From Callaeas wilsoni (Eukaryota > Chordata > Aves > Passeriformes > Callaeidae), in assembly GCA_013398955.1 (NCBI GenBank), contig VWPU01003223.1, forward strand, positions 62,001 to 126,000: DNA of 64,000 nt, given 5' to 3'. The notes under the pieces were generated by a model. The model did not search any database and was not told where the DNA came from. It was given only the letters and a program-made list of their open reading frames with translations. Of this stretch, positions 37,768-51,063 are shown one piece after another (the first letter of the stretch is position 1; the number at the start of each line of letters is the position of its first letter). Position numbers and translations under genes: made by a program.

Positions 37768-40089
37768 ACCCCTTAATATGTTTACTTTTACTGGTACTAC
37801 TCTTCATATCTCCCTTACGTTAAAAAGTGGTATGTTTACTTGCCCTTCTTTTAGCTGGAATGGGAAACTTTGCTGTAGCCTCAGATATTTTAAAGTAAAG
37901 AAGGGCTGTTCTTTTGATACCAAAAGGGTAACAAACTTCAGATTTGGACTGGTAAACCTTCTTCTTGAAACTAGTTTTAGATTTTCTTTACTCTAAGAAA
38001 TTTTCTAGTGTAGTAGTACACTACCACTATATTCTGATAAGGTTAGAATGACTTTCAAGAAAGTATTTTAATTGTTTACCAAAATAGATCAGAATCAAAT
38101 GAAATTTGTTTGGGGATGAAATTTGTATGTCCATCAGGGAGCCTCTGGAAGCCTTATGAAGAAAGAGGATTGACTACTGTTAATACACCAACAATGTTTA
38201 ATTCATAATTTCCTAGCTTTTATATTGCTTTCCAAATCATGCTGTGGTTTCCAGAAGTCAGAGGTTTGTCGAAAGACAAGCTCTATTTTTGAAAATTGGC
38301 AGAATTTTCCATTGGGATACAAAATCACTTGAATGAATAATAGGAGGTATGTTGTTGTTCCCCTCTCCCCCATATTTAAAGCATCTTTCTCTGGTTGCCA
38401 GGCTGTATCTTGTTCTTTTGGGTTGCAGTTACTGCTATCAGATATTCAGATGGCTGTGAGAACTCACAGAGTGGGTTTTTTCCACTTTTTCCTGGGCTAA
38501 AAAGTATTATAGCTTCTTTCCATAGATCCATATATGTACTTATTTAAAGTTCTGCTAGAGTGATCCATGTCTGTCCCTTCTAGGGCTTGGTACTGCAGTC
38601 TGGGATCATCTCAAGCACAGGGAGAAGCTGAATTTTGTCCCTCAAGTTTAGAAACAGTCAAATTTCTGAATTAAAAAAAAACCAAACCAACAACATTTTT
38701 CAATCCAATTCAAAAGTAGTTTACATTTTTCCATAAAACAGCACCTTAAAATTATTTTTGAAAAATTATCTCAGTATTTAAAAATTTTATTTTCAATGTT
38801 ATTGATGTATTTTTTGTTTTTCCCATGATAACATTAATTTAAAAATATGCAACGATTAAAAAAAAAGTTTCAATACAGCATGAACAGATGGCGCTTCAGT
38901 ATTGAAATGACCTTTGGACTGAAAAATAAATTTTTATACAAGAACTTTCTGACTTCCTCTTAGCTTTGAAAATAGTTCGTGTAAGAGAGTCTGTTACAGC
39001 AGAGTTTGCACTGGTGCATGAAAAGATCTGATTTGTGGCAGTAATCCTCAACTAAAAATGTGTAGCAGGGTGAAATCACATTTCTTGAAGTCTTATCTTC
39101 CTTGCTGCCTGTGTGATATACATGGTAAATATGGGCAGGATCTAGCCTGAACACCTCCCTGTACCAGGAGGGTAAGTAGGGGAATCTTTGAGCACTGAGC
39201 TCAAGAATTGCTGAAGTTCCATTGTTTCCAGGAACATTACAGTCTCTTGTCTAACTGATAAGCTCTTCCAGTAAAAGAATTGCAGAATAGTGATTGTCAT
39301 CCTGGAAAACGCCTGATTAGATGCTGTGTCCTATAGAGTAGAACAAATCAATGACGGGGAGGGAGGAGATGTTTTGCCTTTGTTGCTCAGTCATGTTGAT
39401 TTTCAGTATGCAGGTGGCATCTTCATGCTGGAGTGATAGACACAATAGAAGAATACACCAGTGGGACTTTGCCCCATTTCAGTCAAAATGCAGAGGTGAT
39501 TGATGGTGTAAGGAGCAAATGCCACTCTGTTAGACAACTGTTCAGCACATTAGATTAAAACATGAGTCACTTCTTTGGACAGGAATAGCCATTTCAGAGG
39601 AAGTTCTTGGGCTTTGACAGCTTGGATGAAGAAAGATGTTAAAAGTCCTGAACAAGAATTTGAAATGAGGAATATTGAATATATTACCGAAATTCTTCTT
39701 TCCAGGAAACAATACTTTACATTTCATCTTAAAATTGATTTTAAAATTAAGAAATCTTGGGTACAAGAAATTTACTCTATATTTTGCTTTTCAGAATCAA
39801 TCCTCTTAAATTCGTTAGTTTTCCATATATTGTCTCTGGGGCATCATTTTGTGATAACTGTATGCTCTATTTGTAATATTTTTTAGTTGTTCTTGAGAGG
39901 CATATGGGCTTGTTAGTGCCCAAAACAGTAAATGCAGTTACCTGAATGGTGGAGCTTGTCTAGAGAGGGTTTGGTTACATGTATCAGGGTTTTCTGCCTT
40001 ACGGGTTTTTTTCTTTCTAATTAGACATTGCTCTACAGATTTTTCAACTGAGAAGTATTTTAAGAGCTATTTGAACCAGGCCTTCTACA
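37768..40089 (+). other. SMYD3: SMYD3 long intron, third part
   Basis: About 2.3 kb of AT-rich intron ending at the minus-strand CR1. Poly-A runs occur at about 38671 and 38859. No exon or other recognisable feature was seen. The open frame of 103 codons at 39575-39886 (+) appears to be by chance. Confidence 0.75.
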
Positions 40090-41150
40090 ATAATCAGAAT
40101 CATCAAGGTTGGAAGAGACTTTTAAGCATTAAGTCCAGCTGTCCACCCAGCACTGCCACTGTACTTCTTAAAACACTAAACCATCACCCAGTGCCATATC
40201 CAGATGCCTCTTGAACACCTTCAGAGGTGGCGGCGCCGCCATCTTCCTTGGCAACCTATTCCAATGCCTGATCACCCTAACAGTGAAAAATATTTTTCGA
40301 GTGTTTAATCTCAATCTCCCTTGTCTCAGCTGAAGGCCATTTCCTCTGGTCATCTTACTGCAGGCACTGTAGAAGAGGCCAGGCCGCCCCTCACTGCAGC
40401 CTCCTTCCACGTTGCTGTAAAGAGTGATGAGATCCCACCTGAGCTTCCTCTTCTCGAGACTAAACAAACCCAGCTGCCTCAGCTGTTCCTCATAAGACAT
40501 GTTTTCTAGTCCTTTTACAAGCCCTCTTGCTCTTTGCTGGACATGCTCCAGCACCTCAAAGACATTTTTAAATTGAGGGGCCCAGAACTGAGCACAGCAC
40601 TCAAGGTGTGGCCTCACCAGTGCCTAGTCGTGGTATTCTCACCAGTGCTGTTTTCTTGATCCTGCTGCCACGTTATTCTTGATACAGCCCAGGAATGGCC
40701 TTCTTGGTCATCTGGGTTGCAAAACTGAGCTCTGGGGAGCACCACTAATAACCAGCCACCAACTGGATCTGGTTCCGATCACCACAACTCTCTGGGCCCA
40801 GCTATCCAGTCAGTTTTTTACCCATCTAAGAGACCATCCATCCAAGCCACAAGCAGCCAGTTCATCTAGTAGGATGCTGTGGGAGATGTTGTCAAATGCT
40901 TTACTGAAGTCTAGATCACTTCCGCACCCTTCTCCTTATTTACTAAGTGTGTCTTTTTCAAAGAAGGAGATCAGGTTGATCAAACAGGACCTTCCATTTG
41001 TAAATCCATATTGGCTGGGATTGATCCCCTGCTTGTCCTGCATGTGTAATGGCACTCAGGATGATCTCTTCCATAACCTTGCCTAGAACCGACGTTAGGC
41101 TGATGGGCCTGTAGTGCCCTGAATCGTCCTTCTGGCCCTAAGAAGTCTTC
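40090..41150 (-). mobile_element. CR1 LINE fragment, 5' truncated and internally deleted
   Basis: On the minus strand this reads as the reverse-transcriptase frame and 3' end of a CR1 retrotransposon. In element order it has YRPISLTS (41090-41113), the SKAFDN motif (40888-40905), GAPQSSVL (40720-40743, equivalent to the usual GVPQGSVL), GCIK (40678-40689), VRPHLE and the C-terminal HWNRLP block, then the 3' UTR ending near 40090. Between GAPQSSVL and GCIK only about 30 bp remain where a full CR1 has roughly 110 codons, including the catalytic F/YADD box. The rest carries frameshifts and stops, so the copy is dead. The 3' terminus is degraded (AATCAGAATCATC on the + strand). The 5' boundary is approximate. 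Confidence 0.93.
40168..40617 (-). pseudogene. CR1 reverse-transcriptase C-terminal remnant
   Basis: An open frame of 149 codons inside the minus-strand CR1 copy, the longest uninterrupted frame in the window. It begins at the MRPHLECC block (usually VRPHLEYC, so the Met is probably a Val-to-Met change and not a start). It continues through [19 protein letters not shown] and [17 protein letters not shown] to the natural end of CR1 ORF2. It contains only the thumb and tail region beyond the catalytic palm, so it has no reverse-transcriptase activity. It remains open by lack of decay and is not a host gene. Confidence 0.9.
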
Positions 41151-43680
41151 ATTAATAATTTGCTTGATCTTGCTACTACTCTGATACTCTTGTTACCAAC
41201 AGAAATTGCCTGGATAAGTTAAAAACTGGTGAGGGATTTTATCCATCCTGGTATCAAGCTTATTTTTAACCAATAAGTGCCCAATCTTGAAAATTAAATT
41301 AAAGGGTCATATTTCATGCCTCTTCACTCTGGAAGAAGCTGTACCATCCAACTCTTGCTCATTGCACATGGAAGCCTGTGTTGGTGCTGCTAGTGGTGCT
41401 GGACTGCAGATTTTCTGTGGGTTTGAGTGGCCTCCAGAAAGGGAGGTGATGGCAAGCCCAGAGCAGCACTGCTCGTCCTTGATACTGTTAGTACACTTCT
41501 CAGTGGTTAATTTATCATGAGCCAGTGCCTTGCTGACCTCTGCAGAGCGTGAATATAATGTGCTTTTTAGGTTTTAGTGAGAGATGGATGCTGTTTCCCA
41601 CAATCCAGTTCAGTCACCTGTGATAAAACTAAGTGTGTCAAGCCAAAACTAAATGTGAATGAGGCTGTGCTAAGGTGCATGGGGGAAAGAGTTGACCTAT
41701 TCCCATTTGTTTTCTTTTAAGAAACACTGGTAAGGTCTGAAAGATTGCTGCTTGTTAGGAATCTATCTTCTGCTTCATCATTGTGCAGTGGCTTGATTTC
41801 CAGTCCCTCATGTTTTGTGACAGGCTTGTAAGAAACTAATGCTGCTGCTGTGACTGCTCAGAAAAGAAAAGGGAAAGGGATGTTATCTAGAATTGTATTA
41901 CAAATCTACTTTCATGTAAGGACCCCGTTACGTTGCTTACACCTTTTATATTCCACCATATGCTTTGCTTTTTTAATCAGACCATAACTAATTCAGTTTG
42001 GGAGTTTGTTTATTTTATTCAGCCTCTACTGCAGAAGATGATTAATGAACAATATTTTTTTCTTTTAACCTGCTGTGTATGCAGTGCTGCGTGCCACTGC
42101 AGTTTGTCTCTTCTATCCACTGGATGCCTTTTTTTTTATTTTTGTTTTATTTTTGGTTTTATTTTCCCCCCAGTATAAACCTATTTGGCTTGCTGATGCC
42201 TTTCAGGAATATTTAGCCTCTCAAAAAGTTTGTGCATAAAATACATATGCAGATGTTTGTGTATGTTTTAAATTAGATGTCTAGAGTATTTAGTATTCAG
42301 ATACAATAGTTTGTTTTGGGCATATGAAATTTAATTATAAGGCAGATTGTACTTGTCTTCAAAAATAGGGTACAAGACAAAAATCTAACACATTTCTTTT
42401 CTTCTAAAATAACTATTGCAGTAAAAATTCAAATTCATAGAATAGATGTCACACCAACAACTGTTCTTGAAGTTATAATTCATAAATTAGGAAAAGAATT
42501 AAATTCCAAACAACCTCTTGGCAAATGCAACAAGAGGCAAAATGATCTAGCTCTGTAATGGGGAGTCTGTTGCCCTCTGAGACAAGCCTGAGAAGAGATA
42601 ACATGCATATGGGACTGATGTGGAGGTCATGTAAGGAGGAATCTTTTAATTTAATTAAAAAGCATAATTAATCCTAGAGAGATTGTGTAACCCTCTATGG
42701 TTGGATTTTATGTGTCTGCAGTGTTTGCAAGCCAAAAAGAAAATGTATTTTTGACATTTAAAGATGAGAAAGTATCACTTTTTTTTTGCCAAGAAACTTA
42801 TCCGATGGAGAAAGAATTAGCGAAATATTAAATGTCAATTTGCTGGCAAGCATAAAATAGGCAATGCAAACTTTTGCCTCTTACAGAAAAGATAATGATA
42901 CAACAAGCTTTTTTCCACACTGACTTGTTCTGATAAGTTCTGCCTCTAGGATTTTTCATAGTAGACTGTTACATGCCATTGTACTTGTATATGGTGCTGT
43001 TCAGTAGCCAGAAAAGCTAAGGCATTAAGCATGCATTTTAAAACAAAATGATACATTAAGAATTTAACAAAATAATGTTTGCACTATGATACTGCCTTCC
43101 ATTTTCTGAGAACCAGCTGAACAATATAATACACTTAACTCCATTTTAAAAAAAACAGTTGCCTATGATGAAGTGAGATTCCGTTTGCTTGATGAATCTT
43201 CATTTTATCGACAGCTAATGAGGCTCGGCTGTACTTCTCCAACTGAGAAGAGAGAAGGGATTTGTTGTTTCACATGGCTGGAACACCTTAGCTCCTGTTG
43301 TGCTACTGGTTCAGCATTTCTTGTAATTGGTCTGATAGCAAAGGGTCATCCATTATGAAGCTGCTGTTCATCACCTCTGTCTTGCTAGAATGACATCAAT
43401 TTATCTATCTATCATAAAGCCACTGGACCAGCAGTCTGAGACATTCATGGCTTATTTCAGTATATAGTCATCCTGAGATGTAATGCATTTTACTTCCTGA
43501 ATTTTTGAGATGCAGGAATACTGAAATAATTATTAGCAGAACTGGGATGGTGCACACATATTTTGTAGTCTGTAACCTTTTAGAGATGGCATCTACATAC
43601 TTTACTTTGCTATAACGAATGTTATAAAGTTTTTTCAAATTCTAGCATTGGACTCTGATTCCTCAGAAAAGCATAAATTT

Positions 43681-43717
43681 TCTTGAAACTATCAATGGAA
43701 ATTGATAGTTATCAAGA
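43681..43717. repeat. Near-perfect 37-nt hairpin
   Basis: A 10-bp perfect stem, AACTATCAAT (43687-43696) with ATTGATAGTT (43701-43710), closes a GGAA tetraloop. It continues after one bulged A (43711) for six more pairs, TCTTGA (43681-43686) with TCAAGA (43712-43717). That makes 16 pairs in 37 nt. It is too short for a typical pre-miRNA. Confidence 0.8.
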
Positions 43718-45265
43718 CTAATTCAGTTCAGAGTAATTTTCCAGAAAGGCTGGATTCCTGAGTCTTTCTAGCACAGCATCTTTAACTTGTTAGTGTGACT
43801 CTGCAGTAACATTCGCCTTTTGGAAAGTCATGAATGTTAAGCCTGATTTCCTGGTATGGGGTGAATGTACTAAAGGAAGGGAGAAGTTCCTCTTGGGTCC
43901 TGAACTGATAGAACTGAGTGGCCTCTTCTCTTCCCCCACATTGTGTCACGTGCTTTTCTAACTCAAAGAAATTATTCTAAGGTTCTTAGGTCAACAGAAA
44001 CATGTGTTTCTCTTCTATATTTCCCCTTTTCGGGATTTCCTGAGTGGTTGTTCTGAGTTTTCGTATATAAAACTTTTATTCTATGTCCAAATATAATCTG
44101 GTATTGCAAACCATGGACACTCTCCATGGATTACAGTAGCCAGAGCTATTGCAGACTCCTCAATTGCTATTTGCACCATGCAACAATTTACAAGAAATGA
44201 AGCTATAGTGTAGTTAAGTCAGTTCATTGTTCTTCTGTTTTGGGCAATGTTGAAAGTGTATGTAAGAGGTTGCAAAGCCTGGATAGCTAAAGCAGACCAT
44301 TGGATTTATAAATGTTGATATGTACACTTGCATAATCCTGTGTATAAAACATATCATAAAGAGAAAGATGGATAGGACACAGCAGAACAAGAATCATAAT
44401 GATTTCCTTCCAAGTACCAAGAAGTGTGTAGCTAAAGAAGGACTGCTCGGTAATGCCAATGCTTCTTCTCTTTCCTCTGTCTTTGTAGGTTCAGTTGACA
44501 TTTGCTCCTGCATGCTTACTGGTTATATTCCACTTAATAAATCCTTTCTTCACTGATTAAGCAGGAAGAGGAGGAGCTCCTTCAGATGAAGGAAAGAGAA
44601 AGCAGTCAGGAGCTGTGCTTTGCTTTTAAGAGAGGTAGGAGCATGGCCTCTTCTGGTAGCTGTTGATTTCACAACTATTTTCACGCAGAAGAAATGCAGA
44701 TTAGTTACACCAACATAACTCTAATTTCTTCTCATTCAAAGGAGTCCACAGTGGCACAGAACTAGATGCTCCCCTGTATATTTTACCAAACCCAAGTATA
44801 AGGTATTATGGCACAGGCTTAGAAGTGAGCCAATTACAACTTGGCAAAGAAGCGCAAAAATAAATTATTTTATTTTTGAACTTGCCTTTTGCTCTTCCGA
44901 TATTTTTTTTGGAATCTGCCTATAGTGGACTTCAGCCAACCTTCCTTCGTCCCTCTTCCCACTACTTCTTCATTCCCACCCCATATCTTTGGAAATGAAA
45001 ATAAGTCTGTGTATTCAACATGCCACAAGGCTAGTATACGCATTTCTGTGTCAGGGAAGAGTTTGGAAGAAAATAAGGAATGACTATGTTGTGTTATAAA
45101 ATGGAACTGGGAATTTTGCAGAGCAAAGCAATTTCAGTACAAAGGAAGATTGCAGGTGTGACATTTATTGAGGTGCTGCAGCCCTGACTGGTCTTTAAAC
45201 AGACTGTATGGGCTACAATATTTTTAGTACATTTAGTGTTTTGCTGCAAGAATTATTTTTTTTAA

Positions 45266-45625
45266 GGTCAGGCAGCAAAGCAGGAGGAGAGCACACTGAA
45301 GTGAAGACCAGTAACAGAAAGCCAGACAGAGAAGGATTTGAGTAAGTATTTAAGAAGGTTGCTTCCCAGGTAGAAAGAAGACCATTTAAAGTATAGGTGA
45401 CTGTTGTAGGGGAAACACAAGCTAAAAAGTGGGCTAAGGAGAGAAAAGAAAAAGCAGAGCATAGAATGCAAAAAATGGGTAGTAAGAGGAGCTACCCACG
45501 TTATGATTGAGGGTGTTAGAAAATAAAAGAGAGGAAATAAGAAAAGATACTAGATGAGGTGACAAAACTGGGAAGGTGGCAAGAGCTGAGGTGATATATG
45601 ATGTAGCTCCAACAAGAGAGGTGGT
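45266..45625. other. Purine-skewed stretch
   Basis: Roughly 360 bp in which the + strand is dominated by A and G (runs such as GGAGAGAAAAGAAAAAGCAG), without a clear repeat unit. No gene is seen in it. The complementary minus-strand frames (45268-45471 and 45434-45658) are rich in Ser, Leu and Phe purely because of this skew. Confidence 0.5.
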
Positions 45626-48600
45626 AAATATAGGAGAGATGTTCCTTGCTGGTTTCACATGGAAGTGGTAGGATTGCTTAGGAAATTTCTGTTAGGCGAT
45701 CCTTCTCCAAAACACTTACTCAATTTACTTCCTATGTAGTGTGTGTTCAGTCAGCATGGTTTGAGTTATAAAAACTCAACACCTTGATGCATTTAGAAAT
45801 GCCATTTCAAATCTTTAAAAAATCTATTTGAAAGCTGAGAAAAGCTTAAAGCTAAAAAGCACATATTTGAGTGCAAAAATTAACTTTGCTTGTAAAATAT
45901 GCTAGGAGAGCCATTTTTAAAATCTCTGTGCTTTCTTTGAGCTTCATCTTTGTTCTGCCTTTATGAATTCAGATCCCTTGTGTCCTTTCCTCCTTCCCCT
46001 GTTTGGCACACCTCTTGATTGCTTCACAATTTATCTTTGCTGCTCAGGGAGTCCAACCGTCTGGGGGTAGTGGCTTTATCCCGCCTTGGTGTCAAGGTCA
46101 AAATCTTTTAATTTTACAGGTAGAGTGAGTATCGTGACCCCAGGGTCTGCTGCTGTATATTTAAATGCTGTCAGTGTTCTCAGAATGACAGTGTCTGAGA
46201 TTTATGTATGTCAGTTCCTTTATTGAGCTCTTTGGTGATATTTTGTCTAATTTCTCTTGGCAAGCATATAGATATTTTCTTGTTAACACTAAAAGCCTGT
46301 GGCAATAAAAATTCTCAGATAAAAAAAGAGGGTTAACAAAATTCTTATTACAATTAAATTGAAGATTATATTTACAGAAGGTAAAAACAATTTTTGCAAC
46401 ATAATAGAGATATTTTTGACCTTACTGCAGTTTCTGCATCATGTCTTTAATCAATAGTTATGCTAAGGATGTCTTTCATATATTTCCATTCTTGGAAAAG
46501 CCATTGCAATAGGGAAGAATTGGAATTACATTTTGCATCTATAGGGCTTGGGATTTTTAACAAGAGATCAAGTTTCCTTTGATCCATTTTTTGCAAGTAT
46601 AGAGTACTTAGACTTTCCAATTGGATCTGCCTGTCTTTCAGCAATGAGGTATAGTAGGAATATAAACTGAAACATGTGATCTCTTGTGCATTTTCAGTAT
46701 TGCTTGGATCTTAACAGTGATTCTGATCAGTACGGATTCACTGAAACAATTGCACTAGCTTCTCTGCACAAATATATCAATATACTTCTTTGTTTTCTAA
46801 AACTATGAGGTAATAAATTAAGGTAGGTGACATGAAAAGCCAGTTAGTCCAAAAGTGGCAAATACAATTTCAGTTGCACATAGGAGTTGAGAGGCTAATG
46901 TGTATTTGGAGCAAAACTAGAAGATGGTTCAGCTCTAACAAATTGGTACTGAAATATTTTATTCTGATATTTCTTCCAAGTCTTATAAGTTTGGTGTATC
47001 GTGAATCATTTTGAGACACATCTAAAAAATTTTATTATTGCTTTAAGGTGTATAAATGTTACAGTAACCCAACAAAATAATCACAAGATTTCTTTTCCAT
47101 TATGGACGAAAGAAAATAGTTCTGTCAGCCACCAAAATTTTTGAGATATTTTTGCCTAAATATTTCACTTCTCTCCCCTTCCAATCTCCTGGTTTTTTTC
47201 AAAAACAAAGGAAAAAACCAAAAAAAGCCTAAATCGGGCAATCTGCTTTGAAAATGTCAGCTAAAACAGGTGACTGATATGGAAGAATAATGAGCCTCTG
47301 AGAACAGTTCATAACTTCAAGGGCCTCAGATCTATAGTTGCTGAGAACCTTTTCCTTTATCCATTAACAAACTGTTCTTTTTCTGGCAAAAAAAAGCAAA
47401 AGAAGAAAACCTACAGATTTCTTAAAATTTAGTCATCTGCAAGAAAGCACTTATTTATCCATTAAATGCAGTTTAAAAATCTACGTTAGCGATTTATATG
47501 TGCCAGTTGACTGAATATTTTGAAAGGCTGCCCTCAAATGTGCATTCTTTCTGCCGATAGTCCTGTGACTAGCAAACTGAGGTACTTGGGAGAGCTAAAC
47601 AAACTTCTACAGGCAGAAGTTATGAATTCACAGATCAGCCTTTTCCATTAGAAAGAAAGCAAGAGGAACCCTGCCCAAAACCTGATTCTCTTATTGGATT
47701 TGGTCTGTTGAAGACTTAATCTTTGGTACTGAAAGGAGATGTGGCAGTCATCATGCCAGATCAACACCGGAAACTGTAATTCTGAGAAAGGTGAAAAAGA
47801 CTTACTGAAACAGAATCTGTCGGCATCCATAAAATCCCCAAATCCAGATATCTTATTCAGTTGAGTAGCTGTGTTGACTTTTTTTAAAGAGTGTGGCGTA
47901 TTGTTTCTAGTCAAAAATGTTTTTGTCTGCCCAGTTCTGCAGTAAGATAGACTACCCATGCTGTATGTGCAAATTGTGGTTGTACTCAGTGGTCCAGGCA
48001 TATGGACATTTGTGTCGACTAAGCTGTTTCAACAACTCTGATCAACTGTCAGCAAAACAGTTACATATTTCTAATGTGGTAGTATTCCAGGTTTCTCTCT
48101 CTCCAGCATTCATCTACCTTTCTTATAATCTCTAAAGAAAACTGCTGCAGTTTTTGAAGGATCATTATTTAGTCATCTTAATTTAGGAAATTACCTTATC
48201 TGAAACTGAACTGAAGTCCACATATAAATAAGCAGGACCCAGATCATAAAGAGAACCAGATGCAGTGGGCCTCCTACACTCCTAATGGCCTCCAAACACG
48301 TGGCCTAGGACTTCTGGCTAAATGCAAGTCACAAATTAGGTTTCACCACTGCTGTGAACAAGTAAATACCATTTACAGAACAAAAAATTGATTTTCAGTT
48401 ACCAATTCTGTATGATCACTGTATTTTATATGTATTCAGAAATAGAGACAGAGGCATAGTTTATTAAGAAACTGCGTTTAACATACACAGTTTGCAACTA
48501 GGGCTTTTCTAAATGTGTAGTGAAGAGGGCTCTAGTTGCTTTGTTTAAAATAACCTTATTTGACTAAAGTTTCCCTGATACCCTAAGCAAAATTACTCTT

Positions 48601-50604
48601 TCTGAAGAAATGACTGAGCATTTTGGTACAGTGTTTTGCAGGCAGCTTTGAATGTACTCCTGTAAAGCTGACAGGAGCCCCATGGAAGGCTCTGAGACCA
48701 GCACTGTTAGCATGGAAGTGAACCCGAGCTGTTCCCTGGTGGGATTGGTTAGCTGGGACTCAGTGCTAAGGCAGCCCTGGCTTCTGAGTCAGAATATGGG
48801 CAACCTAAGCTTGTGTTTACTTTCAAAACAGTTTGTCCTTTTGAGGATTAAGGCTGATCTATTCCAGCAAGGTGCTTAAGCTCAGATGCAGCTGAGTGAA
48901 TAGGCGAAAGGACTTGCCTTCTCAGCTAGCCAGCTGAACTAGCATTTCCTTGTCATAAGCAGAATTATTGTGCATATCTAATTCAGCTCAGTGCTCTTTT
49001 ATATGGGCCTATGTTCTTACGTATGTATTTAGTCTTTAACTTTTTTTTAAATTTGTGAGTGATTAATAGAAGATGCAAGATGACAAAGCAGACACAAAAT
49101 ATATTACGCTGTTTTTACTGTTGAATTATTTGAAATGTTTTTTGTGTCTTTAAAACGTTCCTGTTTAATTTGTTATTATTATTGACTCCTTCAATATTTT
49201 GCATATATTGCTCGGATGAAAAAACGAGGCAGAAATTTATTTGCTGAGTATATTGAAAAATCAATAATACATGCTAGAATTCTTGCTGACTCATCTCTTA
49301 CTTGTTGGGTCACTCTGTCTTTAGTTTTTTGCTTGTTCAATATTTTAACCTAGAATTGAGTTTTGGTGCGGGAGACTTTTTTTTAACAGCGTATTTTGTA
49401 TTATGCATTCCCTCTGCTTTTGTTTTTTTTTTCTTCAGCTGCAGTAGTTTACTTTAGAGTATTCCTAACTCGTTTTTTGTAGCATACTACCTACAGTTCC
49501 ACTTGAATGCTTAGAAATATATTATATTTGCCTTGTTGAAATGAGGTTGACACATGGCTGGAAGAAATTTACAGCTGGTAAGTGACAGCAGCAAGTTTGT
49601 GTTATACAATTTAAAAAGGTCATAGGTTTTGTCACTATTCTCCATTAGTTTGGATTATGATATTGCAGGAAACAACCCCCTAGTATATGCATGAAAGGCA
49701 TGTGCTTCTTTGTATAATCCCTAGAAGAATTTTTTTAGACAGCCTAGTCTAGTCAAGGGGCACTTCTTGGGTCATGTCCCTTCATCAAAACAGAAAGTAA
49801 ATCTGAACCTCTTTGATGTTCTCAGTACTTCTGCACACTTTGCAAATAAATGACAAATTTTGTCTGGAGCAACTTGCAAAGTGGTGGATGGGAATAGATG
49901 TTTAGCCAGAAAAAATTATTAGGGTTTTTTTTTTCCCCTTTTCTTTAAATAGTTACATTTGAAGCTTTGTTTTGATTTCAGTCTGGTGAGAAGGGAGGGA
50001 ATGGATGTACATAATCATTGCCAGCTATGGGGGGAGATATGCCCCATGGACATAGCGAGCACATCAATTCCATACCTGAAGTAATATTTTTGTCACTTTT
50101 TAGAATGTTGCTCTTATGATTAAAAAACATAGATTTTTTTTTCCTCTGTGTAGACTAATATGCCGCCTAGATGGCATTTGTATCCATCTTAAAAATAAAA
50201 GATTTTTTAAAAAACTTTCCTCATTTAAGGTAAGATTTTTAGATTATCCTAATAATTTCATCATATAATTTCGTTGTATGAGTATTAATTCACTGTTGTC
50301 AATCTTAGTATTTTTAAACTCTGAATAAAAGCAGGTAATATTTCAGAATGTCCAAACCCATGTCATTACTTAAAGATGATAACAAAAGTATGAAGAATTT
50401 TTTAAAAATAAATTTACAGTTTTGTGATCATATTTTGTAGGTTCTGTCTGGGAGTGTTATAAATGCCTGGGCAATTGCTGCTTATCAGGACTGCTGATCT
50501 TGCTTTATCTAAAATATGTGCATGTTCAAAAATGACACTTCATCAATCCCAACTCTCCAGATGTTTCAGATATATTCTTGAAGTTTTTTATAATTATGTT
50601 TTCC

Positions 50605-50680
50605 ACACATGTGCACGTGACACTCAAACAAGTGAAAACAGTTTGCTTATCAGTTACTGGGGAGATGTGTGCACATGTGT
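50605..50680. repeat. 12-bp perfect inverted repeat with 52-nt spacer
   Basis: ACACATGTGCAC at 50605-50616 is the exact reverse complement of GTGCACATGTGT at 50669-50680. Three G-T wobble pairs could extend the stem inward. The overall span (76 nt) is pre-miRNA-like, but the remaining loop is large and the arms are CA/TG-rich. Confidence 0.55.
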
Positions 50681-51034
50681 CTAGAATAATATACTCTGAG
50701 CCTGGTAGGATAAAACTTCTCCTGTTTCTAGTTTTCCTAAAAATGTCTTTGGAGAATTTTAGTTTGTATTGTCTATTAAATTAAACTTCATCCTCCATCT
50801 TGCTGTTTTCAATATTTTCTTTCCAAGCATATATAGCTTTGCGTGCTACAGCTGCAATTGTGTGAAAGGACTGAACTATTGTATGAGGGAAGTGACTGAG
50901 TTCTTTTCAAAAGGATCAAGAAAACACAGATACTCTAAAAAGCAGGATGGATTTTGATACTATTTTCCCAATGCAGTTAATTCAATGTTTTCAGTTTCTT
51001 TTTGCTGTCAGGCTACTCTCTAATTATTCTGTCC

Positions 51035-51063
51035 TAAAAAAACAAAACAAAACAAAATAAAAC
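51035..51063. repeat. AAAAC simple repeat
   Basis: A short tract of AAAAC units (AAACAAAACAAAACAAAATA) that follows a run of A. Confidence 0.8.

Noticed and set aside
40679..41086. Open frame of 135 codons (+)
   Set aside because: It is the antisense of the minus-strand CR1 reverse transcriptase.
46060..46110. GGCTTTATCCCGCC, considered as the GLYPS block before NHSC
   Set aside because: The translation diverges at once and no NHSC follows.
47648..48001. Open frame of 117 codons (-)
   Set aside because: No recognisable family, and no exon signals on that strand.
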